Source: Parcubacteria group bacterium ADurb.Bin192
GTDB lineage: Bacteria; Patescibacteriota; Patescibacteriia; 2-12-FULL-60-25
DNA length: 64,000 nt
Direction of reading: 5' to 3'
Assembly (NCBI GenBank): GCA_002070095.1
Contig: MWCR01000008.1
Span: forward strand, 1 to 64,000
Both the position numbers and the translations under genes were made by a program. The notes below the pieces were generated by a model that saw nothing but the letters and a program-made list of their open reading frames with translations, was not told the origin of the DNA and ran no database searches. Within the stretch, counting starts at the first letter, position 1. Each line of letters starts with the position of its first letter. Shown here piece by piece: positions 50,492 through 59,980 of this stretch.

Positions 50492-51607
50492 ATGCGTCGT
50501 CTTTGGTTTGATGCGCTTTGGAAAATAGATTGGATTTTATTGGGCGCTCTTTTGGCTTTGACCGTGATCGGTTTATTAATGGTTTACAGCATCGGAGCAT
50601 CTTACGAAGTCGTTTCTCTGGCGCAATTCAGAAAGCAGATTATGGCTTTTGTCATGGGTTTTTTATTTCTGTCTTTTTTGACCATCATCGACTATCGGCA
50701 GTTAAAGAGCTTGTGGTCGGTTGTCTATATTTTTGGCTTGACTTTGTTGATCGGGGTGTTGGTTTTCGGAGTGACGGTCCGCGGCACTCAGGGTTGGTAC
50801 AGGGTAGGGTCCATTTCCATCCAGCCCGTGGAAGTCGCCAAGGTGGCATTTGCGGTTTTTTTAGCCTCTTATTTCGCCAGACATTTGTATCAAAAACTCA
50901 ATTGGGTAACTTTTTTTGGAAGCTTGCTGGCTTTGTTCGGTTACGTTATTCCGGTTTTACTGCAGCCTGATTTTGGATCGGCCATGGTGCTGGTGGCTAT
51001 GTGGCTGGCGGCCGTGGCTTTTGCGGGTTTGCGCTGGAAGGCTTGGGTGCTGTTGTTTTTGGTCGGGATAATTGCTTCGGTCGGTTTATGGCAATACGGT
51101 TTAAAGCCATATCAGCGTGACAGGCTTTTGGCTTTCGTGGATCCGCAGTCAGATCCTTTGGGGGCCGGTTATAATGTAATTCAAGCTCAAACGGCTATTG
51201 GTTCGGGCGGCCTTTTGGGCAAGGGAGTGGGCGAAGGCAGTCAGTCTCGTTTGCGTTTTTTGCCTGAAGCTTCAACTGATTTTATGTTTGCTGTCATTGG
51301 CGAAGAATTGGGCTTTGTGGGCATTGCTTTGATTTTGGGGCTGTTTGGGGTTGTCTTGATCCGCATACTGTTAATCGGGCTAAGCTCAGAAGATTCTTTT
51401 GTGGGGATTTATTGCGGGGCCACGGCCGGCATGTTTGGCATGCACGTCTTGATTAATGCGGGCATGAACATGGGGATTATGCCGGTGACCGGCATTCCTT
51501 TGCATTTTTCATCGGCCGCGGCTTCTTCCTTGGTGGCCGGTTACATGGCGATCGGCATAGTTGAGAGTGCGGCCCTGCATGGGCACGGTAAAATTTCAGA
51601 ACGTTGA
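50492..51607 (+). CDS. rodA: SEDS peptidoglycan polymerase RodA
   Basis: Polymerises glycan strands for elongation. 371 residues, about ten membrane spans. SEDS features: RGTQGWYRVGSISIQPVE (the QP-E motif before the catalytic region), LLQPDFGSAMVL, GKGVGEGSQSRLRFLPE and STDFMFAVIGEELGFVG with the conserved Asp; the C-terminal PVTGIPLHFSSAAASS is RodA/FtsW-typical. RodA is favoured over FtsW by the GSISIQPVEVAK context, but the two are hard to separate. A GAGG stretch precedes the ATG. Confidence 0.88.
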   Translation: MRRLWFDALWKIDWILLGALLALTVIGLLMVYSIGASYEVVSLAQFRKQIMAFVMGFLFLSFLTIIDYRQLKSLWSVVYIFGLTLLIGVLVFGVTVRGTQGWYRVGSISIQPVEVAKVAFAVFLASYFARHLYQKLNWVTFFGSLLALFGYVIPVLLQPDFGSAMVLVAMWLAAVAFAGLRWKAWVLLFLVGIIASVGLWQYGLKPYQRDRLLAFVDPQSDPLGAGYNVIQAQTAIGSGGLLGKGVGEGSQSRLRFLPEASTDFMFAVIGEELGFVGIALILGLFGVVLIRILLIGLSSEDSFVGIYCGATAGMFGMHVLINAGMNMGIMPVTGIPLHFSSAAASSLVAGYMAIGIVESAALHGHGKISER

Positions 51608-51638
51608 CCCAAATGTGTTTTAAGGATAAATTATATAA

Positions 51639-51980
51639 ATGCCTAATTCGAGTTTTTACCCTTTGTTGACGCATTGCCCAATCTGTCACTCTCTATACGC
51701 CAAAGAAGACGTAAAACTGGTGGAAGAGGCTGCGCGGGCCAGGCTGTACCATTCTTTTTGCCGGTCTTGCGGCCACGGGCTGTTGGCCTATGTCATTGAG
51801 TCTTCGGCCGGGGTCAGCTCTTTGGGCATGGTAACCGACGCCTCGGGCGTGGATGCCGTACGTTTAGCCGAATATGAGCCGGTCAGCGCCGAAGAATGCC
51901 TGGAGGCGCATAGATTGATTTTGGCTGACAGCCGGGAGCTTTGCCGTAGATTGCTTGACATTTCAGGCAAGTTAGCCTAA
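51639..51980 (+). CDS. Zinc-ribbon-containing small protein (113 aa)
   Basis: Unknown function. An N-terminal zinc ribbon with CPIC and CRSCG knuckles (residues about 13-45) is followed by a beta stretch (LLAYVIESSAG) and a C-terminal helix. No membrane segment; cytoplasmic. Lies between rodA and rplY with 20-30-base gaps. GC-leaning codons, no ribosome site. Confidence 0.6.
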   Translation: MPNSSFYPLLTHCPICHSLYAKEDVKLVEEAARARLYHSFCRSCGHGLLAYVIESSAGVSSLGMVTDASGVDAVRLAEYEPVSAEECLEAHRLILADSRELCRRLLDISGKLA

Positions 51981-52003
51981 TATTCAGGCACTCAAAAAAC
52001 ACT

Positions 52004-52672
52004 ATGACCAGCATGATTAAAGCGCAGTTGCGCGACAAAAAAGAGTCAGCCGCCACCACCAAAGAGCACAACATGATTAAGGCTGTGGTTTATGGCAGAG
52101 AAATCCCCAATCGGAATTTATTTATTTCAGCCAACGACTTTTTTAAACTTTTTAGAGATGTCAGGCATTCGATGCTGCTTGATTTGGAAATAGATCAAGA
52201 ACAGCCGGTTAAGGCCTTGATTGGCGAAGTTCAAGTTAATCCCGTGAATATGCAGCCCGTCCACGTTGATTTTAGACAGGTCAGGATGGATGAAACGGTC
52301 ACCGTGCCCGTGCCTTTAGTTTATGTGGGTGAATCGGCCGCGGTTAAAGCCTTGGGCGGTACTTTGGTTAAATCTTTGGATACTTTGGAAGTGGAATGTT
52401 TGCCCGGCGATCTGCCCAAGCAGATCGAGGTTGATTTATCAGTTCTTCAGACCTTTGAAGATATGATTACGGTTGGTTCTTTGAATATGCCCAAGGGCGT
52501 GTCCGCCACCCATGATCCGGAAGATGCCATCGCCACGGTGGAAGCTCCGTTGACCGAAGAGCAGATCAAGGAATTGGAAGCGGCTGACGTGGGTGATGTG
52601 ACCGCGGTTAAGACAGAGGCTGAAGAAAAGAAAGAACAGCAAGATAAGGCGGCGGATGAATCGGAAAAATGA
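52004..52672 (+). CDS. rplY: Ribosomal protein bL25 (CTC form)
   Basis: Binds 5S rRNA in the 50S subunit. 222 residues: N-terminal L25 beta-barrel (KAVVYGREIPNRNLFI) and the C-terminal TL5/CTC domain (VPVPLVYVGESAAVKALGG...LPKQIEVDLSVL), ending in a Glu/Lys tail. bL25 is patchily distributed in Patescibacteria, so its presence is taxonomically useful. Overlap with the next frame is avoided if that gene starts at 52686. Confidence 0.92.
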   Translation: MTSMIKAQLRDKKESAATTKEHNMIKAVVYGREIPNRNLFISANDFFKLFRDVRHSMLLDLEIDQEQPVKALIGEVQVNPVNMQPVHVDFRQVRMDETVTVPVPLVYVGESAAVKALGGTLVKSLDTLEVECLPGDLPKQIEVDLSVLQTFEDMITVGSLNMPKGVSATHDPEDAIATVEAPLTEEQIKELEAADVGDVTAVKTEAEEKKEQQDKAADESEK

Positions 52673-52685
52673 ATTTAAAATCAAC

Positions 52686-53801
52686 ATGGAGGAGGAGTTG
52701 ATTAAAAAAAATCAGACGGATCCGGCAAAAATCATCAAAAAATATTGGCCCTATCTTTTAGGTGGGGCTTTTTTGATTGTTTTAGCCAGCGGTTTGTTTT
52801 TGAAGTACGCTTTGACTGAAAAAAAAGATGATCAGCCGGCTGATGGGTCTTTTAACGTCACTTCGACCGATTCGGCTGTTGATTATGATGGTTTGACGGG
52901 CCGGGCTTTGGACGGTGTTTTAGTGCCTCCGGAGCAGGCCGAACTCATGCCTTACGCGGTTATGGTGGAAATGCACACCGAGGCCAGGCCATTGTCAGGC
53001 ATAGCCAAGGCCGGCTTGGTTTATGAGGCTCCGGTCGAGGGCGGGATAACTCGTTTAATGGCGGTTTTTGACGCGACTACCACAGTTGAAAGCATCGGTC
53101 CGGTGCGCAGCGCCAGGCCGTATTTCGTGGAATGGGCGGATGCCTTAAATGCGGTCTACGCTCATGTGGGAGGCAGCCCGGAATCTTTAAACCGTATCAA
53201 GGGCTTGCTTGATTTAAAAAATTTGGATGAATTTTCTCAAGGTCAGTATTTTTGGAGATCTAAACAAAGATCGGCGCCGCATAATACTTATACCAGTCAA
53301 GAATTGTTGTCCAAAGCCGCGGGAGCTAATGATTGGAAACCCGCCAAGTTCAGGGTGTGGTCTTATGAAGAACCCGGATCAGAGGTAATTAAAGGCGATT
53401 ACCGAACCGTTCAGATTCCTTACGGCGGTTCTTATACCATGGAATGGAGATATGACGAGGAGACGGATTTGTATACGCGGTATCAAGGCGGAAAAATTTT
53501 TAAAGATGCTGACGGAACAGCCGTGACCGCCAAAAATGTGGCTGTGATTTTAACCGAGCAAAGAGTGCTGGACGAGGTTGGACGTTTATACATAAGAACC
53601 ACAGGTTCGGGCCGGGCCATGCTCTTCAGCCATGGTCAGCAGGCCGACGCGCAATGGAAACGTACGGCCGGTGAGCATATATCTTTTGAAACGGTTGATG
53701 GTTTGCTTATGCCTCTGGCCCGTGGCACGACTTGGATTCAGGTTGTTACCAGGGCAGATTTTATGCCTAAGGTTGATTTGTCATCCGAGGGTGTTGAGTG
53801 A
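52686..53801 (+). CDS. DUF3048 (YerB-like) membrane-anchored protein
   Basis: 371 residues; an N-terminal basic stretch and one span (about residues 22-43) hold a large outer domain. Recognisable DUF3048 blocks: PYAVMVEMHTEARPLSGIAKA, VYEAPVEGGITRLMAVF and GPVRSARPYFVEWA, with the second subdomain ending in LMPLARGTTWIQVV. Role unknown; the family is found in cell-envelope contexts of Firmicutes and Patescibacteria. ATG 52686 chosen; 52656 would overlap rplY. murA follows, overlapping by four bases if it starts at GTG 53798. Confidence 0.82.
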   Translation: MEEELIKKNQTDPAKIIKKYWPYLLGGAFLIVLASGLFLKYALTEKKDDQPADGSFNVTSTDSAVDYDGLTGRALDGVLVPPEQAELMPYAVMVEMHTEARPLSGIAKAGLVYEAPVEGGITRLMAVFDATTTVESIGPVRSARPYFVEWADALNAVYAHVGGSPESLNRIKGLLDLKNLDEFSQGQYFWRSKQRSAPHNTYTSQELLSKAAGANDWKPAKFRVWSYEEPGSEVIKGDYRTVQIPYGGSYTMEWRYDEETDLYTRYQGGKIFKDADGTAVTAKNVAVILTEQRVLDEVGRLYIRTTGSGRAMLFSHGQQADAQWKRTAGEHISFETVDGLLMPLARGTTWIQVVTRADFMPKVDLSSEGVE

Positions 53802-53815
53802 GTTTCAACTTTATT

Positions 53816-55165
53816 ATGAAAAACAGTAAAAAACCTCTTGTAAAAAAAGATGGAGCCGCGTTTGAAGACGGACGAGCTTATTTGCTTAAGGGCGGCCGTT
53901 CTTTGAGCGGAGAAGTGGCGGTTAGCGGAGCCAAGAACGCGGCCACCAAACAGCTGGTGGCCGCCCTTTTGGCCGATGAGCCGGTTATTTTGAACAATGT
54001 GCCCGACATAGGGGATGTCAGAGCGACCTTGGATATGTTGCGGGAGTTGGGTGTGGGAGTTGAATTTGCGAATAATCGAGCTGTTATAGACGGGCGGAAG
54101 TTGAAGACCAGTGAAGTGGCCGAAGCTTTGACCAGAAAAAACAGAATTCCGATTTTGCTTTTGGGTCCGTTATTGCACCGCTTTGGTGAAGCGCGCATAC
54201 CTGCCTTGGGCGGCTGCCAGATCGGCCCAAGGCCGGTTAATATTCATTTGGATGGTTTGGCGCAAATGGGCGCGGATATCAGTAACGAGGATGGTTATTT
54301 TGTGGCACGAGCCAAGCGTCTTAAGGCGGCCATGATTGAATTGAGTTTTCCGTCCGTGGGCGCTACGGAGAATCTCATATTGGCTGCGGTTAAGGCCAAG
54401 GGCACAACCGTGATCGCCAATGCGGCCGTTGAGCCGGAGATTTTGGATACGGCTAAATTATTGCAATCCATGGGTGCTATTATTAACTTGGAGACCAATC
54501 GTACTTGGGTTATAGAAGGCGTGGAAAAATTACACGGTGCCGAGCATACGGTTTTGTCCGACAGGATAGAAGCCGCCTCCTTTGGGATTGCCGCGGCTCT
54601 GACCAAGGGTTCGATTTTTGTTAAGCACGCGAGACAGGATGATATGCTGTCATTTTTGAACGCTATTCGCAGAGTGGGCGTGCCTTTTAAGGTTGAGCAA
54701 GACGGCATTTTGTTCGGTTCGGCTGATAATTATCGTCCCGTAGTGTTGGAAACCGATACTCATCCCGGGTTCATGACTGATTGGCAGCAGCCTTTTGTGA
54801 TGCTGCTGACTCAAGCCAAGGGCGTGTCCATTGTGCACGAAACCATTTTCGAAGACAGATTTGGTTATACGGAAACATTGGTCAAAATGGGAGCGCATAT
54901 TCAATTGCATTCCGATTGTCTGGGCAGTAAAAACTGTCGCTTCAAACATAAAAATTTCATGCATTCATGCATCGTCTCCGGCCCTACGCCGCTCACGGCC
55001 GCAGATGTTTGCATCCCTGATTTGCGGGCCGGTTTTTCTTATTTGCTGGCCGCTTTGATGGCCAAGGGCGAGTCCAGGGTCACGGGCGTGGGAATTATTG
55101 AACGCGGTTATGAAGATATAATCGGCAAACTGCAAAAATTGGGAGCGGATATTAAAGTTGGATAA
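53816..55165 (+). CDS. murA: UDP-N-acetylglucosamine 1-carboxyvinyltransferase
   Basis: First committed step of peptidoglycan synthesis. 449 residues. The GAKNAATKQLVAALL start, the catalytic loop GGCQIGPRPVNIHL with the Cys that fosfomycin alkylates, and the C-terminal RAGFSYLLAALMAKGESRV are intact. A Cys-rich insert (DCLGSKNCRFKH) near residue 370 is unusual. ATG 53816 preferred; GTG 53798 overlaps the previous stop as GTGA. Confidence 0.94.
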   Translation: MKNSKKPLVKKDGAAFEDGRAYLLKGGRSLSGEVAVSGAKNAATKQLVAALLADEPVILNNVPDIGDVRATLDMLRELGVGVEFANNRAVIDGRKLKTSEVAEALTRKNRIPILLLGPLLHRFGEARIPALGGCQIGPRPVNIHLDGLAQMGADISNEDGYFVARAKRLKAAMIELSFPSVGATENLILAAVKAKGTTVIANAAVEPEILDTAKLLQSMGAIINLETNRTWVIEGVEKLHGAEHTVLSDRIEAASFGIAAALTKGSIFVKHARQDDMLSFLNAIRRVGVPFKVEQDGILFGSADNYRPVVLETDTHPGFMTDWQQPFVMLLTQAKGVSIVHETIFEDRFGYTETLVKMGAHIQLHSDCLGSKNCRFKHKNFMHSCIVSGPTPLTAADVCIPDLRAGFSYLLAALMAKGESRVTGVGIIERGYEDIIGKLQKLGADIKVG

Positions 55166-55179
55166 ATGATTGATTGAAT

Positions 55180-55680
55180 ATGCGTATAAGGAGGGCAACA
55201 GAACGGGACTTGGAAATCATCAAAAGCTGGACTTCGGTTGGGCGCTTGGAAGAAAGAACTTGTCGTCCTGTAAAAAACGGTCGTCATGTGCCGTCATCGG
55301 GCAAGGTGGTCAGATTGGCTTATTTTGTAGATGGTCAGAAAAATCCGGTGGGTAAATTCGATGTATTTGATTTTAATACCCGCAATCGTTCGGCCGAATT
55401 TGGAATCATGATCGATCCGGAATGCAGGGGCCTGGGGCATGGCCGGCAGATGGTGGCTGATTGTTTGGATTATTTGTTTGCCACAACGAATTTGAATAAG
55501 TTATACGGACAAACCGGAGAATTTAATCAGGCGGCCGTTGGTTTATTGAAAAAATTGGGTTTTCATCGGGACGCGGTTTTACGGCAGCATCATGAACTGG
55601 ATGGGGGGCTGTATGATGATTATGTGTTTAGTATTTTGCGCGAAGAGTGGTTGTCCCGTAAAAAGGTTAAGCGGAAATAA
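55180..55680 (+). CDS. GNAT-family N-acetyltransferase
   Basis: 166 residues of the RimJ/RimL-like GNAT fold: RRATERDLEIIKSW at the start, the beta4/acetyl-CoA loop AEFGIMIDPECRGLGHGRQM (motif A, R-G-x-G-x-G/A) and NLNKLYGQTGEFNQAAVGLLKKLGF at the end. Target unknown (small molecule or protein N terminus). Convergent with prmC, their ends overlapping by 14 bases. Confidence 0.82.
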   Translation: MRIRRATERDLEIIKSWTSVGRLEERTCRPVKNGRHVPSSGKVVRLAYFVDGQKNPVGKFDVFDFNTRNRSAEFGIMIDPECRGLGHGRQMVADCLDYLFATTNLNKLYGQTGEFNQAAVGLLKKLGFHRDAVLRQHHELDGGLYDDYVFSILREEWLSRKKVKRK

Positions 55681-56524
55681 CCAGGTATCTTGGCCGGCCG
55701 GCCAGATCGGGCAGGACGCGTACTTGCCAGGAGGGGAATAGTTTTTTGATGATTTTGGTCAGCTTTTTTGATTGAGAGGGGTCGATTTCCAGGTACGCTG
55801 ACTTGATTAATGATGCTAGTTTAGACTTGGAGATTTGAGTTAACAGCTTGTTGATCAACATAAGTCCGTCGGATCCGGCGAATAAAGCGGTGCTTGGTTC
55901 GTAGTCCACAACGTCGGGCGCCATGTCTTTTTTATAACTTGTTGGCAGGTAAGGCAGATTGGCGACTAAGACAATCCGGTCAAAGAAGGTTTTTTTTAGA
56001 GTCTGGTGAATTTTTGATTGGAGCTCATCTCCCAGTAAATCATCTTGTACCAAGACAGCCTCTGCTTTCAGGCTTCGTGAGTTTTTGCGGGCTACGTTCA
56101 AAGCCTTGCGGGAAATGTCCGAAGCGATGACCGTGGCATTGGGTATTTGGAGCTTAAGCGTGATGCTCAGGCAGCCGCTGCCGGTCCCGACATCGATAAT
56201 CAGTTTTTTTGACGGTTTATTGGTTAAATCTTTTTTAATGATATCGACCAAGTATTCTGTTTCCGGCCTGGGAATCAGGGTGTGACGATTAACCATGAAC
56301 GGTTGTCCGTAGAATGGTTGTGATTTCAGAATATAGGCTATGGGTTCGTTGTGAGTCCGCCGTTTTTCCAAGGACTTGAATTTGAGCAGTTGCGCGCGGG
56401 ACAGTTTGAAATCCGGCCGGGCTTTGATGAAAATATGGTCTTTTTTTAAAACATGAGACAGTAAAAGTTCGGCCTCTTTGGATTGAATGGCCGTCTGACG
56501 TAAAGCGGTTCGGATGTCGTTCAT
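55667..56524 (-). CDS. prmC: Release factor glutamine methyltransferase
   Basis: Methylates the GGQ glutamine of RF1. 285 residues: N-terminal helical RF-binding domain, then a SAM fold with IIDVGTGSGCLSITL (motif I) and the catalytic tetrapeptide region. The tetrapeptide reads NLPY (VANLPYLPTS) where most PrmC enzymes have NPPY. RF1 at 16047 has GKGGQ. Ends overlap the GNAT gene by 14 bases. Confidence 0.9.
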   Translation of the reverse strand: MNDIRTALRQTAIQSKEAELLLSHVLKKDHIFIKARPDFKLSRAQLLKFKSLEKRRTHNEPIAYILKSQPFYGQPFMVNRHTLIPRPETEYLVDIIKKDLTNKPSKKLIIDVGTGSGCLSITLKLQIPNATVIASDISRKALNVARKNSRSLKAEAVLVQDDLLGDELQSKIHQTLKKTFFDRIVLVANLPYLPTSYKKDMAPDVVDYEPSTALFAGSDGLMLINKLLTQISKSKLASLIKSAYLEIDPSQSKKLTKIIKKLFPSWQVRVLPDLAGRPRYLVISA

Positions 56525-56574
56525 CAGAATAAATTAACACGTTCCATGAGTTTAGCGAAGATGGGTTATCGTGT

Positions 56575-56580
56575 TATAAT
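56575..56580 (+). promoter_or_regulatory. Extended -10 box, leaderless start
   Basis: TGTTATAAT with TATAAT at 56575-56580, exactly six bases before ATG 56587. Confidence 0.7.
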
Positions 56581-56586
56581 CAGCGC

Positions 56587-57819
56587 ATGCTCAAAGCTGT
56601 GTCAGAGGGGTGGAAGAGTATTTTGGAAAAGAGCCGCGGAACAGACCGGTCGGACGAAGACTGGGTTGTTATTAGTGATCCGAATATTTTGTTTGATTAT
56701 AAACGACTGTCTCCTGAATTGCGTTATTTGATTTATTCCCGTCCTTCCCGGCAAGACAAGGTGCGCGAATTGCTGGAGTCAGGTTATGCCTTGGGTCTTT
56801 CCAAAGGCGGTGATGTGCCGGCCGGCGTCAGACGGGCGGTTGGTCATATCGCGTATGCCACGCAAAACGGGTTGATTTTTTCTTGGCTGGAAAGGTTTGT
56901 CTTGCACGAAGAAAATCCGGTTTGGTCTGAAGCCGAAGCTGATCAAGCCGGTTCGCAGGGCATTGATTTGAAAAATGAATTGCAGACCATCAAAAATTAC
57001 CGAGACAATCATCAAAATATTAAAATAATGAGCCAGCCGGGCAAGGATTTGTCGGGTTTGGATACGCGGGTCATCAGTGATATGAACACGGATTTGGCGC
57101 CTTTGTCCGTGCACAGAGCTTGGTGCCGGTTGAGACGCTGTTTCGATCCTCTGAATCTGCCTGTCAGTTCAATCGTTGTCTTAGTCTTATTGATAGGCGC
57201 CTTGTCTTATGCGGTGTCAACCGCTTGGTCATTGGCCGTGCCTTTGACGGGCGTGCTCTTAATTAATTTATTTTTATTGGGCAGAGAATGGATCGTGAAA
57301 AACGGTCTGCGGACCGCGCAATGGAAACAGGATAAAGTCTGGCTGAAGTGGCTGTCTTTGGCTTTGGCTCCATTGCTGGCTGGGCTGGCTTATTATCTAT
57401 TTATGTCTACTTCTTTCTTTTTGGCGGGCTTGTTTTTGGGAACGTCCTATGTTTTGTTCAGATTTTATCAGCTGACGGTTTATTTGAAAAAAGTGGTGGA
57501 TGAACAGAGGAAGATGGTTTTGTCCGGTAAAATCAGAGTGTACGCCGGCGGTTTAGTACGGCAGACCATCAAGCAGGAAAGATTGGCCATGCTGCGTATT
57601 TACGGATTGGGTCTCGGAGTTTTGGTGGTTGGTTTATTGGCTCTATCAAGTCAGCGGGCTTTTTTTGACGGCCTCATGCCGGCATTGGCGGCCTTGATTC
57701 CTCTGTTAATTTCCGAGAGCGCGGCCCGGCTGGAGATCTTATGGCATGAGTATTCTTATCGCCGGTCATTGAACAGATTATGGAGAAAAGTCATTGTTTT
57801 AACTTCGGACGCGTGGTAG
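56587..57819 (+). CDS. Membrane protein of unknown function (410 aa)
   Basis: No family recognised. A soluble N-terminal part of about 185 residues (charged, with LSPELRYLIYSRPSRQDKVRELLESGYALG) is followed by two pairs of hydrophobic spans (about 190-240, 255-295) separated by basic loops, and two more near 335-385, then a short basic end. Start is six bases after a TATAAT box. Stands between prmC (divergent) and lepB. Confidence 0.65.
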   Translation: MLKAVSEGWKSILEKSRGTDRSDEDWVVISDPNILFDYKRLSPELRYLIYSRPSRQDKVRELLESGYALGLSKGGDVPAGVRRAVGHIAYATQNGLIFSWLERFVLHEENPVWSEAEADQAGSQGIDLKNELQTIKNYRDNHQNIKIMSQPGKDLSGLDTRVISDMNTDLAPLSVHRAWCRLRRCFDPLNLPVSSIVVLVLLIGALSYAVSTAWSLAVPLTGVLLINLFLLGREWIVKNGLRTAQWKQDKVWLKWLSLALAPLLAGLAYYLFMSTSFFLAGLFLGTSYVLFRFYQLTVYLKKVVDEQRKMVLSGKIRVYAGGLVRQTIKQERLAMLRIYGLGLGVLVVGLLALSSQRAFFDGLMPALAALIPLLISESAARLEILWHEYSYRRSLNRLWRKVIVLTSDAW

Positions 57820-57905
57820 GTTGCGGATTCGGACACAGGCCATGGACAAAGCGGTTGTTTTTGTATAACATGGCTTAATTCAAGGATATTGGTCAATAAA
57901 ATATT

Positions 57906-58514
57906 ATGTCGATTTTAGAGCGAAATAAACAAAAAGACGATGATATATCGCCTTCTTCTTCCAAGGCTGCTTTGAAGTTCTTTTTGGAGCTGGTGCAAGT
58001 GGTGGCTATTTCGTTGGCCATTATCATTCCGGTCAGATATTTTTTGGTTCAGCCTTTTTTTGTTAAAGGCGCATCCATGGAGCCGAATTTTTTTGATCAT
58101 GAGTATTTGATTATTGATGAGTTGAGTTACAGATTCAGAGAGCCGGATAGAGGCGATATTGTGGTTTTTCATTATCCCAATGATCCGAAAAATTATTTTA
58201 TCAAGAGGGTTATTGCTTTGCCGGGTGAGACGGTTGAAATCATCGACGGCCAAGTAAAGGTTTATAACGATCAATATCCCAACGGCATCGTCTTGGATGA
58301 GAGGGCTTATTTGGATGATATTTATACGGCTCAAACGCGCCGCGAGACTTTAAAGGCCAACGAGTATTTCGTATTGGGCGACAATCGGGCTTCGAGTTTG
58401 GATTCCAGATACTTCGGTCCCATTTCGGAAGATGTGGTTGTGGGGCGGGTTTGGGTGCGCGGCTGGCCGTTCGACCGCTGGAAAATATTTTCACCACCGA
58501 ATTATAATTTTTGA
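57906..58514 (+). CDS. lepB: Signal peptidase I
   Basis: Removes signal peptides at the outer face of the membrane. 202 residues, one N-terminal span (about 24-46). Catalytic Ser in KGASMEPNF, catalytic Lys in IKRVIALPGE, and the GDNRASSLDSRYFG box E are all intact. A short insert (ERAYLDDIYTAQTRRETL) lies between boxes D and E. It would process the lipoprotein-free exports here such as the bactofilin-like and pilin-domain proteins. Confidence 0.94.
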   Translation: MSILERNKQKDDDISPSSSKAALKFFLELVQVVAISLAIIIPVRYFLVQPFFVKGASMEPNFFDHEYLIIDELSYRFREPDRGDIVVFHYPNDPKNYFIKRVIALPGETVEIIDGQVKVYNDQYPNGIVLDERAYLDDIYTAQTRRETLKANEYFVLGDNRASSLDSRYFGPISEDVVVGRVWVRGWPFDRWKIFSPPNYNF

Positions 58515-58526
58515 CAGCAGTATTTT

Positions 58527-59888
58527 ATGGCAACCGTAAAAAAAACAGCAGGCGCTTCCGCTAAAAAGGATTCTCCATCCAAAAAAGCTTCGCAACCCAT
58601 CGGCTTGGTTAGAGGTATGCGCGATATTTTGCCGTCCGAGCAGATGTATTGGCGCATGATCTATGACAAGGCTTCCGCTTTGTGTGATGCCTATGGGCTT
58701 GAAAGGATTGAAACTCCGGTACTCGAAGATACGGCCTTGTTCGTGCGCGGTGTGGGCAAGCAGACGGATATCGTAGAAAAAGAAATGTACAGCTTTCAGA
58801 CTTCGGGCGGGGACAATGTCAGCCTGCGGCCCGAGGGTACGGCCGGTATTTGCAGGGCGTACATTCATCATGGCATGGTCAGCCTGCCGCAACCGGTTAA
58901 GCTGTGGTACTGGGGTCCGTTTTTCAGGCATGAGAGGCCGCAATCCGGACGCTATCGTCAGTTTTATCAGTTTGGATGCGAGTTGTTGGGTGAGGAGGAC
59001 GCGGTTATCGACGCGCAGTTGGTTTTGATGTCTTGGTTACTGCTCAAAGAATTGGGCATTGAGGCCACGGTTAAAATCAATTCCATCGGCACAGCCGAAT
59101 GCCGGGCCAATTATCGCAATGCTTTGGTGGCTTATTTCAGACCAAAGCGCAGCCGGATGTCTGAAGATGATAAAAAGAGATTGTTGAAAAATCCTTTAAG
59201 ATTATTGGACTCCAAAGATCCGGTTATTCAGGAAATGACGGCTGAAGCGCCCCAGATTGTTGATTGGCTGGATGAGGCTTCCAAGAATCATTTTATGCGT
59301 GTTTTGGAATATTTGGACGAAGTCGGGGTGCCGTATCAACTGGATCCGTTTTTGGTGAGAGGTTTGGATTATTATACTAATACTGTTTTTGAGCTGTTCG
59401 ATTCCTCCAACGAAGATTCTGAACACGGGCAAAATGCTTACGGCGGCGGCGGAAGATATGACGGGCTGGTGGAATTGCTTGGAGGTCAACATACTCCGGC
59501 GGCCGGTTTTGCCATGGGTATTGAAAGAATAGTGTCCAAGTTAAAGTCCATGAATGTGACCGCGGATAAAAAGCGGGTCGATGTTTTTGTGGCTCAATTG
59601 GGCGAACAGGGCAGAAAAAGAGCCTTGGCCATTTTTGAAGAACTGCGTTTGGCCGGTATTAATTCGTCCGAATCTTTCGCTAAGAGTTCCATTAAATCTC
59701 AGATGGAGGCGGCCAATCGCTTGGGTGCCAGATGGACCTTAATTGTCGGTCAAAAAGAAGTTTTGGACGGCACGGTTATCATCAGAGATATGGAGGCCGG
59801 GACTCAAGAGATTGTGGACGGACGCAAAGTGGTACACGAGATACAGAAAAAGATGCAACAACAGGATGAGGTTAAAGGCTCGAATTAG
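58527..59888 (+). CDS. hisS: Histidyl-tRNA synthetase
   Basis: Charges tRNA-His; class II synthetase of 453 residues. A Lys/Ser-rich 20-residue N-terminal extension precedes IGLVRGMRDILP (motif 1 region). Motif 2 is FFRHERPQSGRYRQFYQFGCE, the HisA loops LVRGLDYYTNTVFE and GGGGRYDGL, and motif 3 AAGFAMGIERI. Anticodon-binding domain at the C terminus (VDVFVAQLGEQGRK). 12 bases after lepB. Confidence 0.95.
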   Translation: MATVKKTAGASAKKDSPSKKASQPIGLVRGMRDILPSEQMYWRMIYDKASALCDAYGLERIETPVLEDTALFVRGVGKQTDIVEKEMYSFQTSGGDNVSLRPEGTAGICRAYIHHGMVSLPQPVKLWYWGPFFRHERPQSGRYRQFYQFGCELLGEEDAVIDAQLVLMSWLLLKELGIEATVKINSIGTAECRANYRNALVAYFRPKRSRMSEDDKKRLLKNPLRLLDSKDPVIQEMTAEAPQIVDWLDEASKNHFMRVLEYLDEVGVPYQLDPFLVRGLDYYTNTVFELFDSSNEDSEHGQNAYGGGGRYDGLVELLGGQHTPAAGFAMGIERIVSKLKSMNVTADKKRVDVFVAQLGEQGRKRALAIFEELRLAGINSSESFAKSSIKSQMEAANRLGARWTLIVGQKEVLDGTVIIRDMEAGTQEIVDGRKVVHEIQKKMQQQDEVKGSN

Positions 59889-59894
59889 GCTCTA

Positions 59895-59923
59895 TTGACG
59901 CATAGTTGCGAGTGCCGTATGCT
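59895..59923 (+). promoter_or_regulatory. rpsU promoter
   Basis: TTGACG (59895-59900), 17-base spacer, TATGCT (59918-59923). About 50 bases of leader, with AAAGGAG nine bases before ATG 59981. Confidence 0.65.
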
Positions 59924-59980
59924 GTACACAGTCCCGCTTAAGGGGAAAACTAATCTTTATTAAGAAAGGAGTGTTTTTTC